In this document: one piece after another, positions 54,057-64,000 of the stretch
How positions within the stretch are numbered: the first letter of the stretch is position 1
Layout of the letters: the number at the start of each line of letters is the position of its first letter
NCBI GenBank assembly: GCA_964404985.1
Contig: CAYOMD010000005.1
Span: 56,955 to 120,954 of the forward strand
DNA: 64,000 nt
DNA from: Hankyongella sp964404985
Lineage (GTDB): Bacteria; Pseudomonadota; Alphaproteobacteria; Sphingomonadales; Sphingomonadaceae
Direction of reading: 5' to 3'
Made by a program: the position numbers and the translations under genes
The notes under the pieces: generated by a model
What the model was told of the DNA's origin: nothing
Seen by the model: only the letters and a program-made list of their open reading frames with translations
Databases searched by the model: none

Positions 54057-55864
54057 CAGAGCGGCTGGGTTGCCTGCTCCAGCCAGTTACGGGCGTCGTC
54101 AGGCAGTTGGGGGCCGATCTCGCGCCAGACACGGGCATGATACGCATCGACCCACTTGCGCTCGCTGGCTGACAGCAGCGAGACATCGATGAGTGTCCGG
54201 TCCAGCGGGGCGAGCGTCAGGGTCTCGAAGCCGAGCATCGCGCGCTCGTCGCCTTGTTCAGGCTGTTCTTCCACCAGCACCAGATTCTCGATGCGGATGC
54301 CGAAGTGTCCCGGCTTGTAGTAGCCGGGCTCGTTCGAGAGGATCATGCCGGGCTCCAGCGGCACGCTGGACGCTGCCTTGGCGATGCGCTGCGGCCCTTC
54401 ATGCACAGAGAGGTAGGAGCCGACGCCGTGGCCGGTGCCATGGTCATAGTCGAGCCCGGCCTGCCACAGCGGCAGGCGCGCCAGCACATCGAGCTGCTGG
54501 CCGTTGGTGCCGACGGGGAAGCGCGCGGTCGCCAGCGCGATATGCCCTTTCAGCACCCGGGTGTAGCGGTCGCGCTGCTCGGAGGTCGGTGTGCCCACGG
54601 CAACCGTGCGGGTGATGTCGGTCGTGCCATCGGCATATTGGCCGCCGGAGTCGACCAGGAACAATTCCCCCGAGGCCAGTACCCGGTTGGTAGCCGGGGC
54701 GGACCGGTAATGCGGCAGTGCGCCGTTCGGGCCGGCACCGGCAATGGTGTTGAAGCTGGTATCCAGCAGCTGGTTGGTCTCCCGCCGGAACGTCAGGATC
54801 TGCGCCTCCACAGCGGCTTCGTCGACCGCGCCGTTGCCCGCGTTCAGGCTCAGCCAGTGCAGAAGACGGGTTACAGCCGCCCCGTCGCGCAGATGCGCCG
54901 CGCGCGTGCCCGCAGCCTCGACCGGGTTTTTTCGCGCTTTGGGCAGGATGCACGGATCGCGCTGTTCGATCAGGGTGGCACCCGCCGCGTCTAGTGTCTC
55001 GAAAATCGCGGCAACACAGGTCTCGGGGTCGATAAGAACGCGCTTGCCCGCAAGGGCGGCCAGCGCCGGTATAAAGTCGGTGCGGGCATGAACACGGACG
55101 GACGCACCCAGATGCGCGCGCACCGCATCCGTCAGCTTCTCCGGCTCCAGGAACAGGTCCGCGGTCTCATCTGCGTGCAGCAGGGCGAAGGCTCGCACGA
55201 CCGGGGTGTGAGACACGTCTTCGCCGCGAATATTGAACAGCCAGGCCACCGAATCGAGTGCGGCGATCACCGCGACATCGGCCCCGGCAGTGTGCAGATC
55301 GGCCGCCAGCGCGCGACGCTTGTCGGCAGACGACTTGCCGGCCAGCGCATCCGCGTGGGTCCGCGCGGGCGCGCGCGATGGGGCCGGCTGGTCTGCCCAA
55401 ACGGCATCGACCGGGTTGGCGTCCACGGCCACAAGGGTTGCGCCGCGTGCCGCCAGCTGCACGGCGGTAGACCGCGCCCAGCTGCGTGTCGCCAGCCAAG
55501 GGTCATAGCCGATGCGGTCGCCGGGGTTGGCATTGCGACCCAGCCAGGTTGCCGGGGTTACATCCGGGTAGGGCTCAAGTGAGAACAACTTGGGCGAGAC
55601 TTCGGCGCGGGTCTGCACGGTGTAGCGACCATCGGTGAAAATCGCCGCCTTGTCCGCCAGCACGACGGCACTCCCCGCAGAGCCGGTGAAGCCGGTCAGC
55701 CACGCCAGACGCTGGGCATAGTCGCCGACATATTCGCTCATGTGCTCATCGGTCAGCGGTATATAGAAGCCGTTCAGGCCGATTGCCGCCAGCCTTTCGC
55801 GCAGGGCGGCCAGACGGGCAGCGGCAGGCGGTGTGGCCTCAAGCGGCAGAGCAGAAGCAGTCAT
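54056..55864 (-). CDS. Xaa-Pro aminopeptidase (M24B), three-domain type
   Basis: 602 residues with AAGGAG seven bases before the ATG. It removes N-terminal residues next to proline, probably in the cytosol. Two creatinase-like domains fill the first ~310 residues (LAALRERLAAIGLNGFYIPL; SRAPARTHADALAGKSSADK). The C-terminal pita-bread domain holds the metal ligands: DSGGQYADGTTDITRTVAVG, GHGVGSYLSVHEGPQ, NEPGYYKPGHFGIRIENLVL. The ~600-residue length matches the eukaryotic APP1-like branch rather than E. coli PepP. Confidence 0.95.
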   Translation of the reverse strand: MTASALPLEATPPAAARLAALRERLAAIGLNGFYIPLTDEHMSEYVGDYAQRLAWLTGFTGSAGSAVVLADKAAIFTDGRYTVQTRAEVSPKLFSLEPYPDVTPATWLGRNANPGDRIGYDPWLATRSWARSTAVQLAARGATLVAVDANPVDAVWADQPAPSRAPARTHADALAGKSSADKRRALAADLHTAGADVAVIAALDSVAWLFNIRGEDVSHTPVVRAFALLHADETADLFLEPEKLTDAVRAHLGASVRVHARTDFIPALAALAGKRVLIDPETCVAAIFETLDAAGATLIEQRDPCILPKARKNPVEAAGTRAAHLRDGAAVTRLLHWLSLNAGNGAVDEAAVEAQILTFRRETNQLLDTSFNTIAGAGPNGALPHYRSAPATNRVLASGELFLVDSGGQYADGTTDITRTVAVGTPTSEQRDRYTRVLKGHIALATARFPVGTNGQQLDVLARLPLWQAGLDYDHGTGHGVGSYLSVHEGPQRIAKAASSVPLEPGMILSNEPGYYKPGHFGIRIENLVLVEEQPEQGDERAMLGFETLTLAPLDRTLIDVSLLSASERKWVDAYHARVWREIGPQLPDDARNWLEQATQPL

Positions 55865-55990
55865 GGCAGTCTCCTTGTATCGCGGGCGTGGGCCTGCTCT
55901 TGCCGGGCATAAGCGCCGCGCGCGTCAATCCAGAACATGGACCAGACCCACGGCCATGACCATAGTTTGGTTGTGGGTCAGTTTGAAAAT

Positions 55991-56058
55991 CCGCTCGTGG
56001 TGAGCGTGGACAGAACCACGGGCCGCTCGGCCCTTCTGTCCAAGCTCAGGGTGAGCGG
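55991..56058. repeat. REP-like palindrome, third relative
   Basis: Starts CCGCTCGTGGTGAGCG and ends AAGCTCAGGGTGAGCGG. Inside, GGACAGAA pairs with TTCTGTCC and GGGCCG with CGGCCC, giving a nested hairpin. The layout matches the REP-like elements at 12435 and 16839. The rest of the 302-base gap (55865-56166) holds no recognised gene; an open frame at 55937-56125 runs through this repeat and is not credible. Confidence 0.7.
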
Positions 56059-56166
56059 GGGTTTTCATACTGAGACATTACCCATAGCTTACGGCCATCG
56101 TGACAGCCGGGATAATAGCCTCTAGCCTCTACTCACCCGCCGTGCGCATGTTTCAGGAGTGATGCC

Positions 56167-58356
56167 ATGAACCCTATGAGCCGCCGTCATCTGCTGAGTG
56201 CCGCTGCAACGAGCGCGCTGGCGCTTGCGACTGCGCCGGTGCTGGCCCAAAACCGCCCCCTTGCGAAAGGTAAAAGCCTCGTGATGTCTTCTGCGCCGCC
56301 GCCTGCCCCTCCATCCCCCAAGCCGCCGGTCGCGCGCCGTGGCGACCATCGCTACAGCCGCCATGGCGTCACCATCGAGGACCCCTATGCCTGGCTGAAG
56401 GACAAGGAATACCCCAAGGTCGACGATGCCGAGGTGCTGGCGTACCTGAAGGCGGAGAACGCCTACTTCGAGCAGCAGACGGCGCCGTTGCGGCCGCTGA
56501 TCGACACGCTCTTCACCGAGATGAAGGCCCGGCTGAAGGAAGACGATGCGAGCGTGCCGGTGCGCGATGGCGACTGGTTGACCTGGTGGCAGTTCAATAA
56601 GGGCGCGCAATACCGCACCTGGTGGCGGCGCCCGGTAGCGGGCGGGCCGGACCAGCTTGTGCTCAGCGAGCCGGACCTGGCGCAGGGGCTGGAGTATTTC
56701 CGGCTCGGCACGCTCAGCATCAGCCCGAACGGCCGGCTGCTGGCCTATGCCGCCGACACCGACGGATCGGAGCGGTTTACGCTCAAGGTCCGCGATCTGG
56801 CGACCGGCAAGGACCTGCCGGATGCTATCCCCGGTACGCTCGGCGAGATTGTCTGGGCGACGGATTCGCAAAGCCTGTTCTACACCCCGGTCAACGACAA
56901 CTGGCGGCCGTTTGCCGTGCGCCATCACCGTCTGGGGGCGGACCCGGCGACCGACCGCACGATATATGAGGAGAGCGACCCCGGTTACTTCGTCGGGGTC
57001 AGCCGTACCCAGTCGCGCCGTTATATGGTAATCGGCGCCGGCGACCACACGACCAGCGAGGCGCGGCTGCTGCCGCTCGCCGATCCGCAGGCAACCCCGG
57101 TTCTGGTCTCCGCCCGTGTCAAGGACCGGCAATATGCCGTCGATGAGCGGGATGGCCTGCTGTTCATTCTGGTCAACGATACCCACCCGAACTTCCGGCT
57201 GGTGGAGGCCCGCATCGAGACGCCGGACGTCTGGCGCGAGGTGATTGCGGCGTCCGACAGCCACTACCTGCTCAGCCATGTGAGCTTTGCCAACTGGCTG
57301 GTGATCCATGAGCGGATCAATGGCCTCGATCAGATCCGCCTGCGCGACGCGCAGGGCAACGAGCATTACGTCCCGTTCCCCGAGGCCTCCTATTCGGCAA
57401 GCCTGGGCAGCAACCCCGAATACCGGCTGGAGACGCTGCGCCTTGGCTATCAGTCCATGGTGACGCCGCAGACGGTCTATGACTACGATCCGCAGGCGCG
57501 CGCGCTGGCAACGCGCAAGGTGCAGGACATCCCCTCAGGCTATGATGCCAGCCAGTACACCAGCGAACGGCTGATGGTCCCGGCGCGCGACGGCGTGATG
57601 ATCCCGGTCTCCATCGTGTACCGGAAGGACCGCCCAAAGGATGGCCCGCTGCATCTCTATGGCTATGGGGCGTACGGGCTGGCGATCCCGCCCGGCTTCT
57701 CGACCGTGCGCCTGAGCGCGCTGGATCGCGGCTTTGCCTATGCGATTGCGCACATCCGGGGCGGGGACGATCTCGGCCGCCGCTGGTATCTGGATGGCCG
57801 GGCGGAGAAGCGCTGGAACACCTTCCATGACTTCCTTGATGTCGCCGATTTCCTGAACGCCAGGGGCTATGCGACGCCGGGCAATATCTCGATCTCCGGC
57901 GGCTCGGCGGGCGGCAAGCTCATGGGGGTGGCCGCCAACGCCCGCCCGGAGCTGTGGCGCGCAGTGGTCGCCCATGTGCCGTTCGTCGACGTGCTGAACA
58001 CGATGCTGGACGACAGCCTGCCGCTGACCCCCATGGAGTGGCCGGAGTGGGGCAACCCGATCGAGAGCGCGGACGCCTTTGCCCTGATCCGCAGCTACAG
58101 CCCCTATGACAATGTGACCGCAAAGGCCTACCCGCCCCTGCTGGTGACAGCTGGCCTCAACGACCCGCGCGTCACCTACTGGGAGCCGGCGAAATGGGTG
58201 GCCAAGCTGCGTGCGACCAAAACCGACAAGAACCTGCTGCTGCTCAAGACCAACATGGGTGCAGGCCACGGCGGCAAGTCCGGCCGCTTCGACAGCCTGA
58301 TCGAGGATGCGGAGGAACTGGCGTTCCTGCTCCGGGCGTTTGGCCTGGCGGGGTGA
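56167..58356 (+). CDS. S9 prolyl oligopeptidase family, oligopeptidase B-like
   Basis: 729 residues. The N-terminus MSRRHLLSAAATSALALATA resembles a Tat signal, so the enzyme is probably periplasmic; ATG 56176 is an alternative start. A beta-propeller domain (residues about 60-460) precedes the hydrolase domain. The catalytic triad is Ser580 (SGGSAGGKLMG), Asp666 (LNDPRV) and His701 (AGHGGKSGR). Family segments YEKRWNTFHDF-like (AEKRWNTFHDFLDVADFL) and HIRGGDDLGRRWYLDGR support oligopeptidase B, which cleaves after basic residues; specificity is inferred. Confidence 0.93.
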   Translation: MNPMSRRHLLSAAATSALALATAPVLAQNRPLAKGKSLVMSSAPPPAPPSPKPPVARRGDHRYSRHGVTIEDPYAWLKDKEYPKVDDAEVLAYLKAENAYFEQQTAPLRPLIDTLFTEMKARLKEDDASVPVRDGDWLTWWQFNKGAQYRTWWRRPVAGGPDQLVLSEPDLAQGLEYFRLGTLSISPNGRLLAYAADTDGSERFTLKVRDLATGKDLPDAIPGTLGEIVWATDSQSLFYTPVNDNWRPFAVRHHRLGADPATDRTIYEESDPGYFVGVSRTQSRRYMVIGAGDHTTSEARLLPLADPQATPVLVSARVKDRQYAVDERDGLLFILVNDTHPNFRLVEARIETPDVWREVIAASDSHYLLSHVSFANWLVIHERINGLDQIRLRDAQGNEHYVPFPEASYSASLGSNPEYRLETLRLGYQSMVTPQTVYDYDPQARALATRKVQDIPSGYDASQYTSERLMVPARDGVMIPVSIVYRKDRPKDGPLHLYGYGAYGLAIPPGFSTVRLSALDRGFAYAIAHIRGGDDLGRRWYLDGRAEKRWNTFHDFLDVADFLNARGYATPGNISISGGSAGGKLMGVAANARPELWRAVVAHVPFVDVLNTMLDDSLPLTPMEWPEWGNPIESADAFALIRSYSPYDNVTAKAYPPLLVTAGLNDPRVTYWEPAKWVAKLRATKTDKNLLLLKTNMGAGHGGKSGRFDSLIEDAEELAFLLRAFGLAG

Positions 58357-58805
58357 TGCCCCACCCCGGCCTGTCGGCCACCCCTCCCGCCTGCGGGAGG
58401 GGAGATTGGGCTCGCGTTCCCCCTCCCCTTCAGGGGAGGGGATAGGGGAGGGGCGTCGATGGGGGCTCCGGAATATCTCTCCCCTCCCTCACCGAGGGAG
58501 GGGTGGTGCGCAGCACCGGGGTTGGTGCTACACTCCCGGAATGCCGATGTCCGGGACAATCCGGATGGCGTGATGGCGGGTATCGCAGCCGCCGTGGCTG
58601 AGAGACGGCAGTAGTGCGGTTCGGCCCACCCCGGCCTGCGGCCACCCCTCCCGTAGACGGGAGGGGAGAAAGGGGAGGCTCCGCCCTCCCGGCCACCCCT
58701 CCCCTGAAGGGGAGGGGAGAATAGGGGGGGCTCCGGAATATCTCTCCCCTCCCTCATCGAGGGAGGGGTGGTGCGCAGCACCGGGGTGGGTGCTACACTC
58801 CCGGA
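58357..58805. repeat. GC-rich intergenic repeats, partly a duplicated DUF559 flank
   Basis: Multiple hairpins of the CCCACCCCGGCC...CCACCCCTCCC...GGGAGGGG family, as at 38709 and 43705. Within it, 58459-58731 is a shortened copy of 58733-59270, the segment that holds the intact DUF559 gene and its flanks. Both copies contain GGGGCTCCGGAATATCTCTC and GTGCTACACTCCCGGAATGC. Confidence 0.85.
58537..58614 (+). pseudogene. Internally deleted copy of the DUF559 gene
   Basis: The first bases (CCGGAATGC) match the start of the intact gene at 58801. From there the sequence jumps to the gene's last ~75 bases (CCGATGTCCGGGACAATC ... GAGAGACGG, stop TAG). In the intact gene CCGGAATGC occurs at 58801 and again at 59084, 283 bases apart. 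Deletion between these nine-base repeats explains the copy and shifts the frame, so nothing meaningful is coded. Confidence 0.85.
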
Positions 58806-59162
58806 ATGCAGGACCGGGACCCCACGCTTCAGCACTATGCCAAGTCCCTCAGGCGCACATTGACTCCGCCGGAGGCGCGGTTGTGGGCCGCGCTCAAGGG
58901 GCGTGGCGTCGCCGGGGCCAAGTTCAGCCGCCAGATCGTCGTTGGCCGCTACATTGCCGACTTTATGTGCAAGGCGCATCGCCTGATCGTCGAGGTGGAT
59001 GGCGCACAGCATGACCTCACCCATGCGGCAGATCAGGAGCGGGAACGCTGGTTGCGGTCTCAGGGCTACAGGGTTCTGCGCTTCCGGAATGCCGATGTCC
59101 GGGACAATCTGGATGGTGTGATGGCGGTTATCGCAGCCGCCGTGGCTGAGAGACGGCCGTAG
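58806..59162 (+). CDS. DUF559 protein (Vsr-like nuclease fold)
   Basis: 118 residues. The DUF559 family is related to very-short-patch-repair endonucleases. Features: LRRTLTPPEARLWAALKGRG, AGAKFSRQIVVGRYIADFMC, LIVEVDGAQHDLT and RWLRSQGYRVLRFRNADV. The Asp in YIADF and the ExDG-type EVDGAQH match the expected nuclease core. These small genes are often embedded in GC-rich repeats and present in several copies; whether they act as nucleases is unknown. It follows a decayed copy of itself. Confidence 0.88.
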   Translation: MQDRDPTLQHYAKSLRRTLTPPEARLWAALKGRGVAGAKFSRQIVVGRYIADFMCKAHRLIVEVDGAQHDLTHAADQERERWLRSQGYRVLRFRNADVRDNLDGVMAVIAAAVAERRP

Positions 59163-59164
59163 CG

Positions 59165-59275
59165 CGGTTCCCCCCACCCCGGCCTGTCGGCCACCCCTCC
59201 CGTAGACGGGAGGGGAGAAAGGGGAGGCTCCGCCCTCTCGGCCACCCCTCCCCTGAAGGGGCGGGGAGAGGGGGG
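59165..59275. repeat. GC-rich repeats after the DUF559 gene
   Basis: CCCCACCCCGGCCTGTCGGCC, CCCGTAGACGGGAGGGG and CCCCTGAAGGGGCGGGG, matching the block after the deleted copy (58620-58731). They run up to the stop codon of the convergent LysR gene. Confidence 0.85.
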
Positions 59276-59276
59276 A

Positions 59277-60203
59277 CTAGCACGCTTCGCAGGCGCGCTC
59301 CCACGGTGGGGATTCGCCCCAATGCTCCTTGAGGAAGTCGATCAGCCGGCGCACCTTGGCAGACATGTGCCGGTTGGGCGGATAGACGGCGTAGATGCCG
59401 AACGGCGGGCCGGCCCAGTCGGTCAGGATCGGCATCAGCCGCATGGCCCGGATGTCCTCCGCGACCAGAAAGCTCGGGCCATAGGCGATGCCCTCGCCGG
59501 CAATGGCGGCCGAGCGCAGCACTTCGCCGTTGTTGGTGATGATGCGGCCCGATACCGCGACCTGGAGCGGCTCCCCGCTCTCCTTGTCGAGGAAGCTCCA
59601 CTCCTGCGCCGGACCCATGTTGGAATAGCGCAGGCAGCTGTGGCCCAGCAGTTCGCGCGGGTGGGCGGGAACGCCGTATTTCTGCAGATAGTCCGGCGAG
59701 GCGGTGGCTATGGAGCGCGCGGAGCAGAGCCGGACCGCAATCAGGTTCGAGTCCTTCAGCCGACGCGAGATGCGGATGGCAAGGTCAAACCCTTCTTCCA
59801 CAATGTCGACCATGCGGTCGTTCAGCGAGAGCTCGACCGAGACATCCGGGAAAGCGCCCAGAAACGCCGAGACCGGCTCGCCCAGGTGCGCGACCGAGAA
59901 GGTGACCGGGGCCGCAATCCGCACCAGCCCGCGCGGCGCATGGGCCTGCGCAGTCACCAGTTCCTCGGTCTCGGCGACCTGCTCGAGAATGATGACGCAG
60001 CGCTGGTGATAGGCCTGCCCCACCTCGGTCAGCGACATCTGCCGGGTCGTGCGGTTGATCAACTGCGCACCAAGCCGGTCCTCCAGTTCGGAGACCGCCT
60101 TGGAGACAACCGACTTGGAGACACCCAGATGCCGCGCCGCCGCCGAGAAGCTGCGGTCCTGCACCACGCGGACAAACATCTCCATCGCAGATAAGCGATC
60201 CAT
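59277..60203 (-). CDS. LysR family transcriptional regulator
   Basis: 308 residues. The N-terminal winged helix is MDRLSAMEMFVRVVQDRSFS, AAARHLGVSKSVVSKAVSEL and RLGAQLINRTTRQMSLTEVG. The effector domain follows (RIAAPVTFSVAHLGEPVSAF; LSLNDRMVDIVEEGFDLAIR). It belongs to the large group resembling DmlR/AaeR-type regulators. No divergently transcribed enzyme gene lies directly upstream, so its target is unknown. The protein ends RACEAC next to the repeat block. Confidence 0.93.
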   Translation of the reverse strand: MDRLSAMEMFVRVVQDRSFSAAARHLGVSKSVVSKAVSELEDRLGAQLINRTTRQMSLTEVGQAYHQRCVIILEQVAETEELVTAQAHAPRGLVRIAAPVTFSVAHLGEPVSAFLGAFPDVSVELSLNDRMVDIVEEGFDLAIRISRRLKDSNLIAVRLCSARSIATASPDYLQKYGVPAHPRELLGHSCLRYSNMGPAQEWSFLDKESGEPLQVAVSGRIITNNGEVLRSAAIAGEGIAYGPSFLVAEDIRAMRLMPILTDWAGPPFGIYAVYPPNRHMSAKVRRLIDFLKEHWGESPPWERACEAC

Positions 60204-60402
60204 CAGAGCAATCCTTTAAGTGCGCGCAAAGCAGCGCGGCGGGCACGCGGCAAAGCTTGCCGGGGTCGATGGCGGAATACGCATAATTTGCCGCCATGCG
60301 CATCAAAAAAACAGGCAAAATCACAGCATGTCAAAGACTTCTTGGTTGGCCTGCCGTTTGCACACCGCAAAAGGTCATTTCCCGCCAGCAAGGACAAGAA
60401 AC

Positions 60403-60639
60403 GTGAACGCGTCAGCCCTTCAATCCACGGACCTCGCAGACCTTTATCGCGGCCATCCGCTGGTCGCACATGCCGCAGACAATCTGAAGCGCAACCTGGG
60501 CGGGCGTGCCTTGTCTTATGCGATGATCGCCGTGCGCCGCATGCGCGCTGCGCAGGACGAAGAGGGGCTGGCGATCTGGCTGGCGCTGCACGCCGAGCTT
60601 GCCATGGCCAAGGCCAATGCTCCGGCGCTGCGCCATTGA
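60403..60639 (+). CDS. Small conserved-looking protein, unknown function
   Basis: 78 residues from GTG 60403, with AAGGA about nine bases upstream; the longer frame from 60220 has no ribosome site. The sequence is helical: HAADNLKRNLGGRALSYAMI, then AVRRMRAAQDEEGLAIWLAL. It resembles short sphingomonad proteins of the DUF6961 kind, but only loosely. It lies 121 bases before cpaF. Confidence 0.5.
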   Translation: MNASALQSTDLADLYRGHPLVAHAADNLKRNLGGRALSYAMIAVRRMRAAQDEEGLAIWLALHAELAMAKANAPALRH

Positions 60640-60760
60640 CACAATACAGTAAACAGCAGGCAAGCAAGGAATAAAATTAGTCTTTTTGTATAGGCTCTTA
60701 ACACTTCCTTGAGTACGTTTGGCCTAAACATGCCCAACTGAGTTTTTAACCGGATGGGCA

Positions 60761-62196
<1,436 letters not shown>

Positions 62197-62200
<4 letters not shown>

Positions 62201-62445
62201 GCGCACCCATGCCCCTGGAAAACCGTGCGTCGCGCATCCGCACCAAAGTCAATGTCGAGGTCGAGCTGGTCATGGCCGACGGCACTCAGGTGTCCGGCCA
62301 TGTGTTCATCGGCCTGGATCAGCGGGTGCAGGATCTGCTGAACGATCCCGCACCGTTTTTCCCGCTACGGCTGCCGGAGCACGAGATTGTGCTGATCAAC
62401 AAGTCGATGATCGCGATCTGCAAGCCGCTCGACGCCACCCGCTGA
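62197..62445 (+). CDS. Small protein after cpaF (DUF6812-like)
   Basis: 82 residues, start ATG overlapping the cpaF stop (ATGA, 62197-62200). The sequence is beta-rich: IRTKVNVEVELVMADGTQVS, GHVFIGLDQRVQDLLNDPAP, FFPLRLPEHEIVLINKSMIA. I relate it to DUF6812, but not firmly. Size and strand pattern resemble a small regulatory barrel; it lacks the RxxxR of PilZ. Coupling to cpaF suggests the products act together. Confidence 0.7.
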
Positions 62446-62484
62446 GAGCCTTGCGCGCCTGAAAGTTTCACGCCATCACAGGGC

Positions 62485-63906
62485 ATGACCCTGACAGATG
62501 TCGCCCGTGATGCTCTTGTCGCCGCTGCCGGCCCCGGCGGGGCCATGGATGCAGGACCGGATAGCTTGCGCTTTGAGGAAGACTGGCGCGGTCGCCGTCT
62601 TGGTCCGGCTGCTCTGGTGCTGCGCCCGGCCAGTGTCGCGGCGGTCAGTGCGATCGTCAGGGCGGCGAACGACCACCGCGTCCCCCTGGTCCCGCAGGCG
62701 GGCAACACCGGGCTGGTGCTCGGGGGCACGCCGGACGCGAGCGGTGGCGAAGTCGTGGTCAGCGTCGAGCGGTTGAACCGCATCCGCAGCATCGATGCAG
62801 ACGATTTCTCGCTGGTCGCCGAGGCCGGCTGTATCCTGACCGACGTGCAGGATGCCGCGGCATCCGTCGACCGCCTGTTTCCGCTGTCGCTCGGAGCCGA
62901 GGGTTCGGCGCGCATCGGCGGGCTGATCTCCACCAATGCCGGGGGCGTGCAGGTGCTGCGCTACGGCACTATGCGTGCGCTGGTGCTCGGGCTGGAGGCG
63001 GTGCTGCCGGACGGCCAGGTGCTGAACACGCTGACTGCCCTGCGCAAGGACAACACCGGCTACGACATCAAGCAATTGCTGATCGGCGCGGAGGGGACGC
63101 TCGGGCTGGTCACCGCCGCGACGCTCAAACTGTTCGCCCGGCCGCGCACCACGGTCACCGCGCTGCTGGCGCTGCCGAGCCTGCATGATGCCATGACCAT
63201 GCTGAACCGGCTGCGCCAGGCGAGCGGCGAACAGATGAGCGCCTTCGAGGTGATGCCGGGCGAGGCGTTCGATCTGGTGCGCGACTATGTGCCGGGCGGG
63301 CGTGACCCACGCCCGACGCACGCCCCCTGGTTCGCCCTGGCCGAGGCGACCAGCGCTGCCGACGATCCGGCACTGGCGCAACGCATCGAGACGGCGCTGG
63401 GCGATGCACTGGAGGCCGGCACCCTGCTGGATGCCGCCCTTGCTGCCAGCGAGAGCCAGCGTGCGGACTTCTGGCGGGTGCGCGAGTCGATCCCCGAAGC
63501 GGAAAAAAAGGAAGGCCCGGCGATCAAGCATGATGTCTCGGTCGCACCGGCACGCATGGCCGCGTTTATCGTTGCGGCGACCACGGCAGTCGAGCAGGCG
63601 TTCCCCGGCGCGCGGGTGCTGGCGTTCGGGCACCTGGGCGATGGCAATGCGCACTTCAACGTGCGCGCACCCAAGGGCATGAGCGGTACTGAGTGGGCAG
63701 AGCAGACCGGGCCGGTCAACGCCCTGGTGCACGATCTCGCCGTGGACATGCAGGGCTCGATTTCCGCCGAGCATGGCATCGGCCTGCTGAAGCGCGACGA
63801 ACTCGCCCGCACGGTCGATCCCGCCAAGGCAGCAGCGATGCGCGCCATCCGCCAGGCCCTCGACCCCAACGGCATCTTCAACCCCGGCCGGATGTTCCGG
63901 GTGTGA
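62485..63906 (+). CDS. FAD-linked oxidase, D-2-hydroxyacid dehydrogenase type
   Basis: 473 residues. The PCMH-type FAD-binding half shows VPLVPQAGNTGLVLGGTPDA, GAEGSARIGGLISTNAGGVQ and DNTGYDIKQLLIGAEGTLGL. The C-terminal FAD-oxidase half has FGHLGDGNAHFNV and SAEHGIGLLKRDEL, with histidines used for metal binding and catalysis in this group. Close relatives include GlcD and D-2-hydroxyglutarate or D-lactate dehydrogenases. The exact substrate cannot be assigned. No GlcE or GlcF partner is nearby. Confidence 0.92.
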   Translation: MTLTDVARDALVAAAGPGGAMDAGPDSLRFEEDWRGRRLGPAALVLRPASVAAVSAIVRAANDHRVPLVPQAGNTGLVLGGTPDASGGEVVVSVERLNRIRSIDADDFSLVAEAGCILTDVQDAAASVDRLFPLSLGAEGSARIGGLISTNAGGVQVLRYGTMRALVLGLEAVLPDGQVLNTLTALRKDNTGYDIKQLLIGAEGTLGLVTAATLKLFARPRTTVTALLALPSLHDAMTMLNRLRQASGEQMSAFEVMPGEAFDLVRDYVPGGRDPRPTHAPWFALAEATSAADDPALAQRIETALGDALEAGTLLDAALAASESQRADFWRVRESIPEAEKKEGPAIKHDVSVAPARMAAFIVAATTAVEQAFPGARVLAFGHLGDGNAHFNVRAPKGMSGTEWAEQTGPVNALVHDLAVDMQGSISAEHGIGLLKRDELARTVDPAKAAAMRAIRQALDPNGIFNPGRMFRV

Positions 63907-63925
63907 TGACTTTACAGGACCTGTT

Positions 63926-63963
63926 CGTCATCGCGAGGCTGCTCAGCAGCCGTGGCGATCCAG
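63926..63963. repeat. Diverged 'gtcattgcgagg' repeat at the window end
   Basis: CGTCATCGCGAGG...GTGGCGATCCAG resembles the repeat at 45765-45802, with a longer middle. It lies after the oxidase gene; nothing else is recognised up to base 64000. Confidence 0.5.
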
Positions 63964-64000
63964 CGAACAGAATCAAAAACTAGAGCAGGATGACTTTAGA

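Noticed and set aside
55937..56125. 62-codon open frame upstream of the S9 peptidase gene
   Set aside because: It runs through the REP-like palindrome at 55991-56058 and has no ribosome site.

Overview
The window is chromosomal DNA from a GC-rich alphaproteobacterium, most likely of the Sphingomonadales or a close relative. The basis is the gene content: a large TonB-dependent receptor, SapC, PEP-CTERM proteins, DUF2093, an mtaB-ftsY overlap, a HIG1-type twin-membrane protein beside PduO and gluQ, a perfect CtrA-type box, and the REP-like and 'cccacccc...' intergenic repeats common in that group. The assignment is inference; no rRNA or species marker is present. Most of the window is ordinary, densely packed housekeeping sequence, with no phage, plasmid, CRISPR array or intact insertion sequence.

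Layout. 1-4.3 kb: a cut-off alpha/beta hydrolase, a sodium:solute symporter and an aldose-1-epimerase (probable sugar uptake), then a membrane protein. 4.3-5.0 kb: a decayed REP-associated transposase (RAYT) element between two copies of host sequence, ending at tRNA-Arg. 5.1-10.6 kb: acnA, an AT-rich secreted TPR/TonB-C-like protein and a YHS protein. 10.8-17 kb: a degenerate BLUF protein, obgE, proB-proA and a CtrA-box sensor kinase. 17-24.6 kb: gyrA, a PEP-CTERM protein, a CadC-like regulator, SapC and an AhpC-AhpD peroxidase pair. 24.5-28.8 kb: purD, xseA, DUF2093, an M23 lipoprotein and a small secreted protein. 29-36 kb: a TonB-dependent receptor with a TPR-AspH hydroxylase, ppa and kup. 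36.7-43.6 kb: a PstS-like binding protein, ftsY, mtaB, an ABC-F ATPase and trmB. 43.8-48.6 kb: PhoX, an IS630 remnant, and the alpha-E/ATP-grasp pair usually linked to Anbu. 48.6-53 kb: PduO, HIG1-like protein, gluQ, HNH nuclease, an S51-like protein and tRNA-Thr. 53-64 kb: a second PEP-CTERM protein, Xaa-Pro aminopeptidase, oligopeptidase B-like S9 peptidase, a duplicated and half-deleted DUF559 locus, a LysR regulator, an isolated CpaF ATPase and an FAD-linked oxidase.

Genes that work together: proB/proA (proline synthesis), AhpC/AhpD (peroxide reduction), symporter/mutarotase (sugar use), PstS-like protein and PhoX (phosphate acquisition), mtaB/ftsY (translationally overlapping), alpha-E/ATP-grasp (predicted peptide-bond chemistry), and the TonB receptor/AspH pair. 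The points most worth a second look are the RAYT deletion element with its duplicated flank, the BLUF protein lacking its three flavin-network residues, the alpha-E/ATP-grasp pair without its usual partners beside an IS remnant, the receptor/hydroxylase pair, and the DUF559 duplication with a microhomology deletion. I found no clear new multi-gene defence or secretion system.
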